This document shows positions 1-12,055 of a stretch of 64,000 nt of DNA, piece by piece. The translations under genes were made by a program, and so were the position numbers. The notes under the pieces were generated by a model. The model saw nothing but the letters and a program-made list of their open reading frames with translations, searched no databases and was not told the DNA's origin. Positions within the stretch are counted from its first letter, which is position 1, and the number at the start of each line of letters is the position of its first letter. The stretch covers positions 24,031,238 to 24,095,237 of the forward strand of contig NC_053149.1 of NCBI RefSeq assembly GCF_016808335.1. Direction: 5' to 3'. The DNA comes from Panicum virgatum (Eukaryota; Streptophyta; Magnoliopsida; Poales; Poaceae).

Positions 1-3000
1 TTCCATTGACCCATCGGCACCGAAACAGGGCTATCTTCAATCCAACATAGTCGAGTTCCCATATCTCCTCTATCTGACCATAATATGTGTCTGTCTCCAT
101 GTTGTTGTCGACGGCATCAACACACACACCACTACATTGATAGATGCTCTTGGCATCCTGGGCCATGGTGTAGAAAGTGTATCCATTGATATCATATGCT
201 TGGTATGTTGTAATAGTGAATAATGGCCCCGCTGCTAGTTTTCTTATCTCATGATCGGTTATAGCAGTGCTGCCTTTCTGGACATAATCTCGAAACCAAG
301 TGTTAAAGCCTTGCATGTGCTTCTTTGCAACCCAAGCCTCATTTCGATTAGGATTACCTTCACATAGGTTTCGCAAATGCTCATTGACATACGGTGTAAC
401 TATGTCAGTCTATTGTAGCACGATGAAATGAGCCTTGTTGAAGGAATCTCGACCAGGAGTGATTGACTTGTTGCCCAAGGTCCCAACACCTACAAGCCTA
501 CCTTCATGCCATGAATGAGGCACACCAATGGGGTTTTGGGGGTCCATATAACCCATGGCCCACTCCACTACTTCGATGGTACCATAGCCACGAACCATGG
601 CTCCCTCAGGAAAAGACCGGTTATGTACCAAAGATTTGAGGAAGCCATAGAACCTCTCATAAGGAAACATTTGATGAAGGTAAGATGGTCCAAGGTAGAA
701 GATCTCCTTCGCAAGATGTGCTGTTAAATGGACCATGAGATCAAAGAATGTTGGTGGAAAAGTAGCCTCAAGCAAGCATAGGGTCTCAAAATGCCTTTTC
801 TGTAACCTCGATAGTGCATCCATGTCAATCACCTTCTGTTCTATCGCATTGAAGAAAAAGCACAAGCTCATGACAGCCTCGCGAACTAGTACTGTCTTGA
901 TACCTCTAAGTGCAACAGGCAGAAGAGCTGTCATCAACACATGGCAATCATGAGATTTCATCAAGTGGAAATTCATTTTCATGTCCTTCACCGACACTAG
1001 CCTCTTGAAGTTCGATGAGTAACCTGAAGGTACTTTCAAACCATGCAAAAACTCATAGAATTCTTTTCTCTCCGTCTTTGACAATGTGGTTGCAGCTACA
1101 GGAAGGACCGTCCCCGTGTCTGTTTCCTCTGCATAGAGCTCCGGCCTAATGCCCATATCTTTCAGATCCTCCCTTGCATTTTTATGATCTTTTCCTTTGC
1201 CCCTCTATTGTAACAATGTTCCACACATGCTCTCACACACATTCTTCTTGATGTGCATGGTGTCAATCGAATGACGCACATCCAACAGCTGCCAATACTC
1301 TAGCTCCCATAATATTGATTTTTTTGTTCCACATCTCCTGCTCCTCTTCTTCTTCACCGTCTCGCTTCTTTCTTTTGCCAAGGATAGCATCCTTAGGTAA
1401 TTCCTCAATAGTTTTGATGTCTTTGACTTGCAAGTGGGCCTCCATTTCAGACACATGCTGAGGCGCCATTCTATTATCCTTTTCCCCATCAAACTGACAA
1501 TCCATGTTCCGGTATGGATGTTTCTTATGGAGGAAATGACGGTGCCCCAAAAAGACGAATTTCTTCGACTTTCTCTACCACAATGAGCAGGTTTCATCTA
1601 AGCAGTGGGGGCAAGCTTCACCTTTCCTTTTACTCTGCCCGGAGAGGTTGCGATGAGCCGGGTTGTCGTTGATGGTGGTGAACAACATGGCATGCAACGT
1701 AAAGTCCTTACGCTCAAACTTATCCCAAACATCCTTCACACCAGGCTTCCAAATCGTATGCAGGTCATCAACCAAGGGCCTCAAGTACACATCAATACGG
1801 TCACCGGGTTACTTTGGCCCCGAGACCAAGATTGACAACATCAAGTATTTACGTTTCTTGCAGAGCCACAGTGGAAGGTTCAACACTGACAACACGACAG
1901 GCCAGGTGCTATGCGTTGAACTCTGATTCCCGAATGGGTTCACCCCGTCTGTGCTCATAGCGAACCGAATGTTCCTGCAATCTTCTTCAAACCAAGGAAA
2001 GTGGGCATCAATGTTACCCCACTGTGCTGCATCTACTGGGTGCCTAAGCTTGCCATCCCCGGTCTTGTTACGGCCTTCCTTATGCCAACGCAAGAGTTGG
2101 GCCTCCTTTCATGTGGCAAACATGCGTTTCAAGCGGGGAATGAGTGGAAAATACCATGCCACCCTCATAGGACCCCCTCTGTTATCCTTCCTGCCTCTGA
2201 TCTCCACGGGCTTGTTCATGTCCTCAGCATTATTATCTCCGTCATCTTTTGTCCTCTTGAAACGACCGAACCCACACTTAGGGCAATTGTCAAGGTCCTC
2301 ATACTCTCCACTGAACAACACACAGCTGTTCTTATATGCATGTATTCTTTCCACCTCTAAACCCAAAGGACAGATTATCTTCTTAGCCTCATAGACAGAC
2401 CCGGCCACTTGGTTTCCCTCTGGTAGCATGTCTTTTAGCAGATGCAATAGTTGTTTGAAACTTTTGTCGGTCCAACCATGACTTGCCTTAAGCTGCAGAA
2501 GTTTGAGATCACTAGAAAGCCGAGAGTACTTGTGACAACCAGGGTACAGGGGTTTCTTTGAATCTTCAACGAATTGCTTCAGCCTCGATAATTCTGAAGA
2601 TGTGTACACGCCCTGAAACTCAACATCTCTCAACATTTGACCAACATTGTTCACACGAGGCAGTAAATCATCATAGTTGAAACCCGTAACTTCTTGGTCA
2701 GTCATTTCCTCAGGCTGCATCACGCCCGGTGGGAATGCTTCATCTTCCTCAAAGTTATAATTGCCACATTCTTCTTCTCCTATAATAATGACAAATCAAA
2801 GAGTTAATCCATTATGCTCTACCCTGTAACAATGAGAAATCAATGAGTAAAGTTAATAGTTACTCGTTTCACCTTCATTATGGACTTCAGCATGGCGTCG
2901 CGCTACATCTTCATTAAGGCATCCATTTTCGTCTTCATTAAGGCCTTCCTCACCATGCTTGTTCCAACACATGTAATTCTTTTTGAATCCACGTGTGATC

Positions 3001-3191
3001 AAATGATGGAAAATGTTGTCCCGTTGTCCAAACTTCTTCTGGTTCAGACAGTCAACACAGGGGCAATGCATTGAAGGCACACCCCGATTTCTCATGTCCG
3101 CCTTTGTTTGAGCAAGGAAACCATTAACCCCACTTAGGAAGGTCTCCCAAACTCGGGGCTGACTGTACATCCAAGTCCGATCAACCGCCAA
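1..3191 (-). pseudogene. TNP2-type CACTA transposase (decayed)
   Basis: Reading leftward: a transposase-associated N-terminal domain (about 3191-2866, WMYSQPRVWETFLSGV then a C-x-C-x-x-C cluster); the TNP2/Transposase_21 core (about 2787-1205, including FPLIPRLKRMF, RFAMSTDGVNPFG and a late LLDVRHSIDTMHIKKNVCES block); a DUF4218-like block (1156-410); and a DUF4216-like block (about 400-1). The first exon probably starts further right, because 3191 follows a TAG splice-acceptor-like site and the frame opens on TTG. The gene is dead: in-frame stops lie at 2109-2111, 1809-1811, 1575-1577, 1205-1207 and 410-412, and one frameshift falls in a 7-T run at 1319-1325. The product would bind element ends and catalyse cut-and-paste transposition in the nucleus. 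Confidence 0.88.
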
Positions 3192-3258
3192 CTACAAGAT
3201 GTTTTGTTCATTTCATATTGGTCAAATGTGTACTATGAAACAAAGTGTTACAAAGGCT

Positions 3259-3874
3259 TTAGCAAAAACTTGAAAACATGGATCCACAAGAGTATTTTGG
3301 TTGTATTTGATAAATATTTATTCTACTAGAGGTTTGCCAACTACTTGGGAGGATTAGGAGGCTCAAATTACATACCCTCTCAATGTGTTGCTGTAGGAGC
3401 GGCGGGGAGGGAACACGGTGGCGCGACAGAGCCACGTGGTGGAGCCAAGCTGCCGTAGGGGTCGCCGGTGGAGCCAAGTGGAGCAGAGGCACCGGCGGGG
3501 TCGCCGGTATAGCCAAGTGGAGCCAACTCGTAGTAGAGGCGGCCCGAGGTCGCAGTAGAGGCGCCGGCGGCGGTCGCAGAGCAGAGCAGCGGCGGTCGAT
3601 GGTCCGGGCGAGTAGAGGCACTGCCGGCGGTCGCAGAGCAGAGCAGAGGCGCCGGCGGGCGCAGCAGAGGAGCAGCGCGGCGGGCGCTAGTGGTGGTGGA
3701 ACCGGAGTGCGACCAGTCGCAGCAGAGACACCACCGGCGGGCACAGCGGCGGCAGTCTCAGCGGCGAAGGACCGCCGGCGCCGGGGGGACGACATCGGCG
3801 ATCGAGAGGCTACAATGCTAGAATGATGCCGCACATCAATCATTGCTAAAGTGCTCCACCTCAATCATTGCTAG
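3259..3874 (-). other. GC-rich leader of CACTA A, coding status unclear
   Basis: The stretch is rich in CGGCGG and GCAGAG repeats. It is open in several frames on both strands, which is a composition effect. It lies between the subterminal repeats and the first recognisable transposase exon, so it probably holds the promoter, 5' UTR and possibly the first exon. No domain is visible. Confidence 0.45.
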
Positions 3875-4400
3875 ACAATTTGTAACGGGCGTTGAGAAAC
3901 ATATGTTACGGGTTCTCTCCCATGTTACGAAAATAAGACATCGGTAACGGCCATAGCAGACCGTTACTCATGTCTGAGCCATTCGTAACGGGCGTTGAGC
4001 AACATATGAAACGGGTGCTCTCCCACGTTACGAAAACAAGATATCGGTAACGGTCATAGCAGACCATTACTCATGTTAGTGCCATTCGTAACAGGGGTTA
4101 AACCAACCGTTACGCACTTTGGTATTTTTAGTAACGGTCTTTAACAAACCGTTACTGATAATGTCCCCATTCGTAATGGTTGCGTGCAGATACCGTTACG
4201 GCCCAGAATCCAGTAACGGTCATTACTTACGACCGTTACTATTGTTGATTATTAGTAACGAGCGTTGTGGTGGCGTGGTCGGGTTGGGCCCTGCCAGGAT
4301 TATTGGTAACCCGCGTTGTTTGTAGTCCGTTATAGTTTTACTTCTTTGTAACGGGCTTCTAGAGCCTGTTACTAATGCCGTGTTACCTATTTGAGGTTTT
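3875..4400. repeat. CACTA A subterminal repeats
   Basis: The motif GTAACGG and its complement CCGTTAC recur many times in both orientations within about 500 bp of the element's terminus, for example near 3883, 3950, 3985, 4052, 4108, 4134, 4152, 4215 and 4255. In CACTA elements such short subterminal motifs are binding sites for the element's DNA-binding protein. Confidence 0.8.
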
Positions 4401-4409
4401 CACGTAGTG

Positions 4410-5504
4410 TAAGTACACAACCAAGTCCCGTACCAGAAGCATCACAATAGACATCAAAAGGTTTGGTGCTGTCCGGTGTAGCCAGCACTGGGGCAGTAGT
4501 TAGTCGCGCTTTGAGAGTTTGAAAGGCTTCTTCACATTTATCATCCCAAACAAATTTCACTCCTTTCTTTAATAACTCTGCCATAGGTTTGGCTATTCTA
4601 GAGAAATCAGGAATGAATCGACAATAGTATCCAGCTAAACCGAGAAAACTGTGAATCTGATGGACTGAAGTAGGAGGTTTCCAATATATCACTTCTTGCA
4701 CTTTAGTTGGATCAACCGATATGCCTTCACTGGAGATAGTATGGCCCAAAAATTTCACACTATCCAGCCAAAATTCACACTTGGAGAATTTGGCATAAAG
4801 GTGATGATCTCGTAATCGCTGAAGAACGATGCGTAAATGCTGAGAATGATCTTCTTCATTCTTGGAGTAGATCAAAATGTTGTCGATGAACACCACGACG
4901 AATTTATCAAGCTTCGGCATGAAGACTGAATTCATTAGGTACATAAAGTATGCCGGGGCATTGGTAAGACCAAAAGACATAACCAGATACTCATAGAGTC
5001 CATATCTGGTCGAGAAAGCTGTTTTCGGATTGTCACAGGGCTTGATCTTTATTTGATGTTAGCCAGAACGAAGATCGATCTTAGAGAAAATCTTGGCTCC
5101 ATCTAACTGATCAAACAGGATATCAATGCGGGAAAGAGGATACTTGTTTTTAATAGTGACTGCATTGAGTGGTCGATAGTCAACACATAGCCTCAAACTG
5201 TTGTCCTTCTTCTTCACAAACAGGGCTGGACATCCCCAAGGTGAAGCACTCGGATTTTCAATTCTGCCAACTCATTTGGAGGCATACGGTACGACCTCTT
5301 AGAAATAGGGGCGGTACTGGGTTGAAGCTCGATAACGAATTCGATATCTCTATCAGGGGGCATTCCAGGCAAGTCATCTGGAAATACATCCGCATACTCA
5401 CACACAACAGGAATATCTTCAATGTTAATTTCTTTTATGGCATAGGCACAAGAGTTGAAGCACTCTTGTTGTGGCAGATAGAGTATGGTGGCTCCTTGAT
5501 AAGG
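4410..5504 (-). pseudogene. Ty3/gypsy reverse transcriptase and partial RNase H
   Basis: The recognisable pieces run from a VFPDDLPGMPPDRDIEF pre-RT motif (about 5390-5340), through [26 protein letters not shown] and SFGLTNAP, to the start of RNase H ([12 protein letters not shown]), where CACTA A cuts in. Defects: a small deletion with frameshift near 5255, producing a stop at 5214-5216; a stop at 5059-5061 in the HQIKIK region; and the second aspartate of the catalytic [YF]xDD motif reads Asn (FIDN, codon 4879-4881). It cannot encode an active polymerase. Confidence 0.85.
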
Positions 5505-6971
5505 TCAATCTATCTCGATAGCTCGGGAAGAGATATCTAACAGTATATTATGTCTAGTCATCCAATCTATGCCCAAAATAACATCAATGCCTTCTAAGTT
5601 CAACAAGATCAAATCTATCTTTATCAATTTGCTACCCAACTTAATTGGCACATGTCTAATGATTTGATTGGAAGCCATCTTTCCACCAGGGGTTGCTATC
5701 ATGTAAGATCTCTTGGTATGACAAAAATCCAATCCTACCCTTGCTCCAAATTTGGCACTTATAAAACTATGAGTTGCACTAGAATCAAATAATATGACTG
5801 CGGGTTTATTGTGGATAGAGAAAGTACCCAACATGACTGGTGCTCCTTCGGGAAGCTCTGCAAGAGTAGTGAAATTAACTCGCCCCTGTCGGACTTGCAC
5901 CATTTGCTTCTTGCCCTTGCCCTTGTTGTTCTGGTTGGAGTTCTGCCTTGGATAAGGCTTCTTAGGTTGCAGGCAATTCTTGGTGAAATGGGAAGTACTG
6001 CCGCAATTGAAACATCGATTGTCGCCATTCCTGCGATTGAACTGTGGGGCATTTGGCCTTGGGCCAAACTGCTGCGGCTGCTGAAAGACTGGAGGTCTGA
6101 ATCCTCCCTGTTGCTGAGGCAGCCTAAAAACAAATCTTCCCGTTGGGGTTTTTCTCAGTGGAGCTCTTGGTGGAGTATTCTGCACCAGACGATACCTTGG
6201 TGGCTGAGCACTCGAGGGTCCCATTGGTGCCTTTCGCTTCTTCTCGACGCGGTGTGCGGCGATACAATCTTCTTGAGTAATGGCCATGCTGGCCAGCTCA
6301 TTATAAGTATCTGGCTGAACAAGTTTCAGGCGTTCCTTGAGCTTGGTGTTGAGGCCATGACGAAAATGGTCGCGCTTCTTAGCGTCAGTATCCGCATGAT
6401 GACCCGCGTACTGGCACAGGTGATTGAAGGCCTGTGCATATTGAAGAACAGTGCGGGTCCCTTGATTCAAATCCAAGAAATCATTCAACTTCCTCTCAAT
6501 CAGTCCCTCAGGAATATGATGTGTCCTAAAGGCATTCCGGAATTCCTCCCAAGAGATAACATGTCCAGCAAGCTGCATAGCACAATAGTGATCCCACCAA
6601 ATGCGAGCGGTGCCACGAAGCTACTGGGCGGTGAACTGAGCCTTGTTTGCATCAGCACAATGTACTGCTAGCAAGGCAAACTTGGACTCAATAGTATGGA
6701 GCCAAGCATCGGCGTCCAATGGTTCATCAGTCCGGCTGAACAGCGGAGGTTGGGTACCAAAGAATTCCTGGTAACCCGTTGGTTGCTCATCACGTCCTCC
6801 ACGTTGCTGCTGGCATGGCGGATTCTGCTGCACTTGCACCAGCTGAAGAAGCAATTCGGTTTGCATGGCCATTAGCTCGGCCAGATTCGGCGGTGGCGGC
6901 GGTGGCTGCTGAGATCCACTGCTAGTTTCATGGCCGAAGCCTTCGGGCAATCCACGGGTATGACCAATCAT
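5505..6971 (-). pseudogene. Ty3/gypsy gag and aspartic protease
   Basis: The gag starts at the ATG ending at 6971 (MIGHTRGLPEGF), with a proline run and a Gln-rich helix. An in-frame TAG (6621-6623) breaks the capsid-like region (WLHTIESKFALL before it, ARIWWDHY after it). The zinc knuckle CFNCGSTSHFTKNC is intact at about 5973-6014. The protease follows in the same frame, but its active-site triad D-[ST]-G reads D-S-S (5778-5786). The frame ends at a stop at 5505-5507 where the polyprotein should continue. The capsid, nucleocapsid and processing functions are therefore all compromised. Confidence 0.87.
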
Positions 6972-7621
6972 CTGTAATTATGGAAGACTTCCATCAGATA
7001 CATTATCCTTGCTCCCAAAATCAATGGTATGTGCAATGATCATACATTGGATAGCAAAACAAAATCACCGGAATTTAACAAAATGTGGTGTAACACAATA
7101 TGCACAACACACATTTGCTCAACCAACATATCTCAAAATTGGTCAGCTGTTGGATAACTTCATACTCTACCATTTCGGTATTCAACTCCCGAAGCAAAAC
7201 AGTAGTAAAGGTAACCTAAAAATTCACTTTGCGTCGTTTTGTGCTATCCTGTTTTTCAATAGAGATAATGGTAGTGTTTTGACTATAAATATAGCTACAC
7301 TGATCCAAATAGGCTAAAATTTGGTGAGCACCCAGGTTACAAAATTTGCAACAACTTTGGTATTCATCAAACAGCCTAAAATGCACAGATGAAGAGATAA
7401 AAATTCAGCAAGCAGAAAGGTCATGATTTCCAAACTGTAGTCACTACTTATATTACATCCAAGGTAGTCTTTATATTACAAACCTAGCATCACACTTCCT
7501 TACTACATATGCTACAACAAGTGGTACTCCTTCCTAGGGCTATTTTACAACATTTCATTTCTCTATTTACATATACTACAACAAGGAAGATCACATGCTA
7601 TCTAGGACAATCCTAAGATGC
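6972..7621. other. AT-rich spacer between accessory ORF and gag of the gypsy element
   Basis: No ORF, terminal repeat or RNA gene is recognisable in this stretch. By position it is untranslated leader or an intron-like spacer of the retrotransposon's genomic RNA. Confidence 0.4.
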
Positions 7622-8240
7622 CTAGAAGTCGTCGAGGTTGCCCACAGAGGAAGCACTGCCGGAGGAAGAGTCGTCCGGCTGAGGGTTAGGCTCGGTAGGC
7701 GCGTGCTCGGAATCTATCTCTGAGACTCCCTCAATCTCCTCTGGGTCTTCTTCTTCTGCTGCAGGCTTGGCTGGGACAGCTGGGGGCATTGGCTGCTCAT
7801 GGAGCATACCAATATGATCTATAGCATCACACAGCTCCATTTGGAGCTCGTGAACCTGCTCCTAAAGAAAAGCAATCACCGTGTTGCGCTACAATATTTT
7901 AGCACCATGCTCCATAACCTAAAGCTCGTATTGTGCAATGGCGTTATCTCTCCCAGCAACAGCCTCATTAAGCCCCTGAATCTGAGTGTCTCTCAGGCTA
8001 AGACCTCGCTGAAAAGTCTGGGCCAAGTCCATCACCTGATTCATGTGCCTCTGCTGAAGGGCCTAATAGCGATACTGGGCATTCATATACCTAATCACCG
8101 CCTGGATAGTCTCATTAGCCACATCTCCAGATAAGTGCCTGATAGCATTGACTGCCAGAAACAAGCCAATAGGATAAGCGGCCACTTCATTCGAATAGTG
8201 CTCACAGAAGGTGGTAATAGCTTTGAGGGCTACTAATACC
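7622..8240 (-). pseudogene. Accessory ORF upstream of gag in the gypsy element, broken by four TAG codons
   Basis: One minus-strand frame is readable from about 8240 to the stop at 7622, about 205 codons. It starts VLVALKAITTFCEHY, has a Gln-rich, heptad-like central part (QRGLSLRDTQIQGLNEAV, predicted coiled coil) and ends in an acidic Ser/Glu/Pro-rich tail (EEEDPEEIEGVSEIDSEH). Four stops interrupt it at 8063-8065, 7919-7921, 7889-7891 and 7862-7864; all are TAG and all are in the same frame. Extra coiled-coil ORFs between LTR and gag occur in some grass gypsy elements. I cannot assign a function. Confidence 0.55.
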
Positions 8241-8241
8241 T
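8228..8241 (-). other. Possible degenerate primer-binding site
   Basis: On the minus strand this reads AGGTATTAGTAGCC, close to the initiator-methionine tRNA complement TGGTATCAGAGCC used by most plant LTR elements. It is 3.4 kb from the LTR outer end. It could equally be a splice acceptor (TTTTAG) opening the accessory ORF, because the frame continues directly from it. Confidence 0.35.
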
Positions 8242-11200
8242 AAAACAGGATTCAACAGCAAGGCTGAGTATACTAATACTCAGCAAGACTTAACCGTCAA
8301 CGGATATACTTAGTCCACTTAGCTAGACTATGCAAGGTTTTGTAAGGCCCTGGTCTTCCTTTTGCTGAAAAGTAACAAAGAGTAGGTACTTAATTTCACA
8401 TTTTAGCTTTCAATATTCTAGTTGATTAACCATTCTATGTAAGCAACTAATTCTAATCAACCATGGTAGAACTTTAGTGAAACATCAAGATTGATCATAA
8501 CAATATTACTCTTATTACTCTGTGTGGCAAAGGGATCAAGTAGTCTCAATATCATCGAGAGACGGATGATTCGAATCGGATTTTTCAACCTTGCAAGGTA
8601 AACCTAACACACACGTTTGGAACACCGTCGGGTCGTTCCCAAACAACCGTTGACCTTTCATTCCAGCTTGTGGATAGGGTCACTCTCCCCGACTACAGGG
8701 CACCAACTTCCTCCTTGCACCCATGGTATTGCGCAACATAAACATAAATAAAAACCTATCTCTAAGAGAGAGTGAAAGGTATATCCACTCACCGGTCCGA
8801 TCAGCTACTAGGCTTACCGCGTACCATATTTACGACATGTGACTAGTACGTTCAAACACTTAACCGCCGCTACCACACACCGCGACCTTAGCAGAATTCA
8901 TCAACAAAGACGGGGTCTCACCCTAGGTCATAATATCGAACATGACCCCGTCCGACATCCTTATAGTGATTGCAGGTAAAAGAAAACAAGCAACTCCTAT
9001 TAAGCTCGCGAGTGACAGGCAATCACTCGACTTTTACCGGTCCTATAAGCATAGCAATTACGTGAACTCAAGTCTAGTGTTCAGTACATAGGTTCCTAGG
9101 ATCATGCATCTAGGGTTTCAATTCAAATCCTAAGAACTGTAAATGCACAAGTCAGTAGTATATAAAGTGCATAATTTGAAATACTGGGTTTATGTTCGGG
9201 GCTTGCCTTCGCGGTAGTCACTAGCTAAATCAGCCTTGGGCTCTTCCGGACTTTGGCCCAGGTCTTCAGTCAGTGTAGCGACGTTCACCTGGGCTTCTTG
9301 ATCACCTCCTTCGGACTCTGGAATCAGCTCGTACGTCCCGTCCGCTAGAACAGTCGTATCTATATGTGATGCAAGAAACGGTGTTACAACATACACACTT
9401 CGCGATAAAGTGGCAGTCTAACAATTAGCAAATATAACTTAGCATATGGGAAATCGTTTATAGAGTAGTTATTTAACTTGTCTTACTACACAAAACAACA
9501 TGATTAACCTCACAAGACAACTTGATTATCTTCACAAAGTAAGTTTTAGTTAGTTCACATAGCATGTAAATCATGGTTTGCTAAGAATTAAGCAACTCAG
9601 TACACAACTATTATTTAAATTCAGCAAAATTACTTCAAACAGGAAGTACAGAGAGCAATCTATCCTGTAAATTTTATAACATTTTATGCAGCCAATTATT
9701 CAGAATAAAACATTTACTCAGACAGCACCAAGAACAAGATTAAATTCTACAGACTAAACTAGAGCAAATCAGAGGCTATAAATTTAACAGGATATCAATA
9801 CAGAGCTATCACAGCTACTGTAAATGTTTCAGAATTTATCTAGGCATAAAATAGAAGTAATAATTTTGATAAAATTAAACCACATATGGTAAAACTAATT
9901 AGCACAGAAAGTTGTATAATGTTTATGGATCCCAAATTTTTCATACATAAACATATGACCAATATAGAGTTCCAAAAATATATAGCTAAACAGATCTAAA
10001 ATTTCCCAAACTTGTGAAACAGCAAGGTTTTAGTGACATGCATGCATGGAAAAAGTTTCAGATACAGAACTTTAATATTTCTACCAGCATAAATACATTA
10101 GTAAAACTAGTAGATCTAGTAATCTTGAAACTTTGACCTAGTTAATGATGTCAAAAAAAGTTCAAATTTTTACCAAGTACTAGTAACACTGAAAGACACA
10201 TTCTACCCAAAAACCACATGAAGTTACTGAGTACAACTCCTAAAACAATTAAAGCCTATTTATTCTATTCTTTTTCTTGGATTAATATGCAGACCAAAAC
10301 TGAAGATGTGTATGTAACAAAACTTGTAGGTCTTGTAACAAGGATTCCAAAACATATGGATTTATATTTTTTTGATTTTTCTACGAATTTCTAGGCATTT
10401 TCAAAGTTCACTGATTTGAATTCTAGAGTTCATGTATATTTCTCAGTTTAACCCCTGGAAGTTTTTGAATTCTAGCAGATAGGCCCTTGGCCGGAGTCAG
10501 AGCAGAGGGAGGGGTTTTGACCGCCGATTCCGGTGAGATGGGTCGCCGGCGGCGAGGGCTAGGGTGGGGAAAAGCAGGAGGGGACTGAGCCGCACCTATA
10601 GGTGTGCTTGGCTCGACGGGAGATGGCCGGAGGAGGCGGGTCCGCGGAGGAGGATGGCCGGCGGCGGCTTTCTGGCGGCGAAGGGGTGGGATGGCCTGGT
10701 CTGGGAGCTGCGCAAGAGCGAGGTGGAGCTAGGGATGGGGTCTGCGCGGGCGGAGCGGCCGTGGAGGAGCGGGGCGACGGTGAGCTCGAGCGCGCCAGCA
10801 TTCGGGCGGGCGGTGGCGGCGTTCTGGAGATTTGGAGCGGGGAAGTGGTGAGAGAGGAAGGGGATTGGAACATGGGGGTTCCCCTGGTGCTGAAGTGCAC
10901 GAGATAAGGGAAACCGGGGCTCTTCCCTAAGCTTGCCAGGGCGGCGACGAGGTGGCGGCCGCAGAGCACGACCGGGGTAGCGTGGCAGGAGCGGGGGAGG
11001 TCCAGCGCGAGGGGAAAAGGGCGGCGAGGAGCCCGGGCACGACGCATGGAAGGCCACGACGAGCAGGAGGTGGCCTGCGGCCCTGCCTCGGCGGCGGGCG
11101 GCGTCGCTTTGCACCGGCGGCAGAGGAAGCAGAGAGGGAGAGAGGAAGACAAAGGCTGGACCTGTTTGCAAATTCAGAAAAGTTAAGGGGTCCTACTGTA

Positions 11201-11636
11201 AAACAAAAATAACTCCTAAAGTAGAACTCAAATGAAAAAGTGACCAACATGAAAGTTGTTCAACTTTTCAAGATCTACAACTTTGATGTTGTGCAAAATT
11301 TGATTTGACCAAAGGTTGAAAGGTTATTTTGAAAACATAGAAAGGATTTTGAATTTAATGGACTTTCATCTTTTCCAAAGCAAATTCATCTTAATTTCAG
11401 ACTGAAAAGTAAAATTTCCTGCCATGTAATGATTACACTGAATTTTACAAATAAACCCTCCACAAAAGCAACATTTGCCCACTATATACAAATTAAATTA
11501 TAGGAAGGACCTTGCATCAAATCATATTTACACAATTAACCTTATATTTTTAAAATAAGACCCTTACTCAAGCAAATTAAGCACATGATGCATAAAATAA
11601 ATGCAGTTCTACTGTGCAGACACCTAGGGTGTCACA
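8242..11636 (-). repeat. Probable 5' LTR of the gypsy element
   Basis: The outer end is clear: TGTGACACC on the minus strand at 11636. The inner end is placed only by the possible primer-binding site, so the length of about 3.4 kb is tentative. Inside are an AT-rich stretch (9420-10480), a GC-rich segment (10490-11190) open in many frames by composition, and a short minus-strand frame (9396-9190, acidic, with a DTTVLADGTYELIPES segment) that may be an exon leading to the accessory ORF. The motif CAACTTTTCAAGATCTACAA (11260-11279) is the kind of sequence often seen in grass LTRs. The second LTR is outside the window, so pairwise comparison is impossible here. Confidence 0.6.
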
Positions 11637-11701
11637 TTAAGACCTATAGAGCTTACTTGGGTCAAATCACGATTGGTAACTTAACAATAATGAAATGAAA
11701 A

Positions 11702-11978
11702 TTGGGGTATGGGTCCAGGGAGTACAAGTACTACAAGAAGAGAAGTGCTGAAGCTCCTGCGCAAGCAACACTTAATGAGATCGAGTTCGATTATGATGTA
11801 GAAATAATGATAAAGAGTAACGAGGAAGAGAGGGAGGTCAGAATAATTTTGTCAAAGAATCAAATAGCAGACCCATCTGTGGCCATAATACCAATAAAAT
11901 CCAATAGAGTTTCCTCAGATCATGATGAAGAAGAAGAAGTGCAAGAATCTGAACTAGATGCATACAAAGATTGGCTAG

Positions 11979-12055
<77 letters not shown>

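Larger units (their letters stand above)
1..4409 (-). mobile_element. CACTA (En/Spm) transposon A, truncated by the window edge
   Basis: The right boundary is the element's 5' terminus: read on the minus strand it begins CACTACGTGAAAACCTC at 4409. It is followed inward by about 500 bp of subterminal repeats, a GC-rich leader (about 3380-3800) and a TNP2-type transposase pseudogene reading leftward to the window edge. The three bases outside the terminus (taa, 4410-4412) are the expected 3-bp target duplication, but the left copy is outside the window. The element interrupts the RNase H coding sequence of a Ty3/gypsy element, so it is younger than that element. CACTA elements carry TIRs starting CACTA and duplicate 3 bp. 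Confidence 0.9.
4410..11636 (-). mobile_element. Ty3/gypsy LTR retrotransposon (5' part), interrupted by CACTA A
   Basis: Reading leftward from 11636: a long LTR starting TGTGACACCCTAGGTGTC, an accessory ORF, a gag with zinc knuckle, a protease, reverse transcriptase and the start of RNase H, cut at 4410 by CACTA A. Integrase and the 3' LTR should lie beyond the left window edge. The outer flank 11637-11641 (ttaag) is the candidate 5-bp target duplication. The TGTGACACC start and an LTR of about 3.4 kb suggest the Tekay/Del chromovirus lineage, but the chromodomain region is not in the window. The element lies inside CACTA B. Confidence 0.88.

Noticed and set aside
3259..3864. Minus-strand ORF of 201 codons and its plus-strand shadow
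   Set aside because: GC-rich repeat composition upstream of the CACTA A transposase; not recognisable protein.
5811..6671. Plus-strand ORF of 286 codons
   Set aside because: Antisense shadow of the gypsy gag-protease frame.
10559..11250. Several overlapping ORFs of 86-197 codons on both strands
   Set aside because: They come from the GC-rich part of the gypsy LTR, are Arg/Pro/Ser/Ala-rich low complexity, and share no domain.
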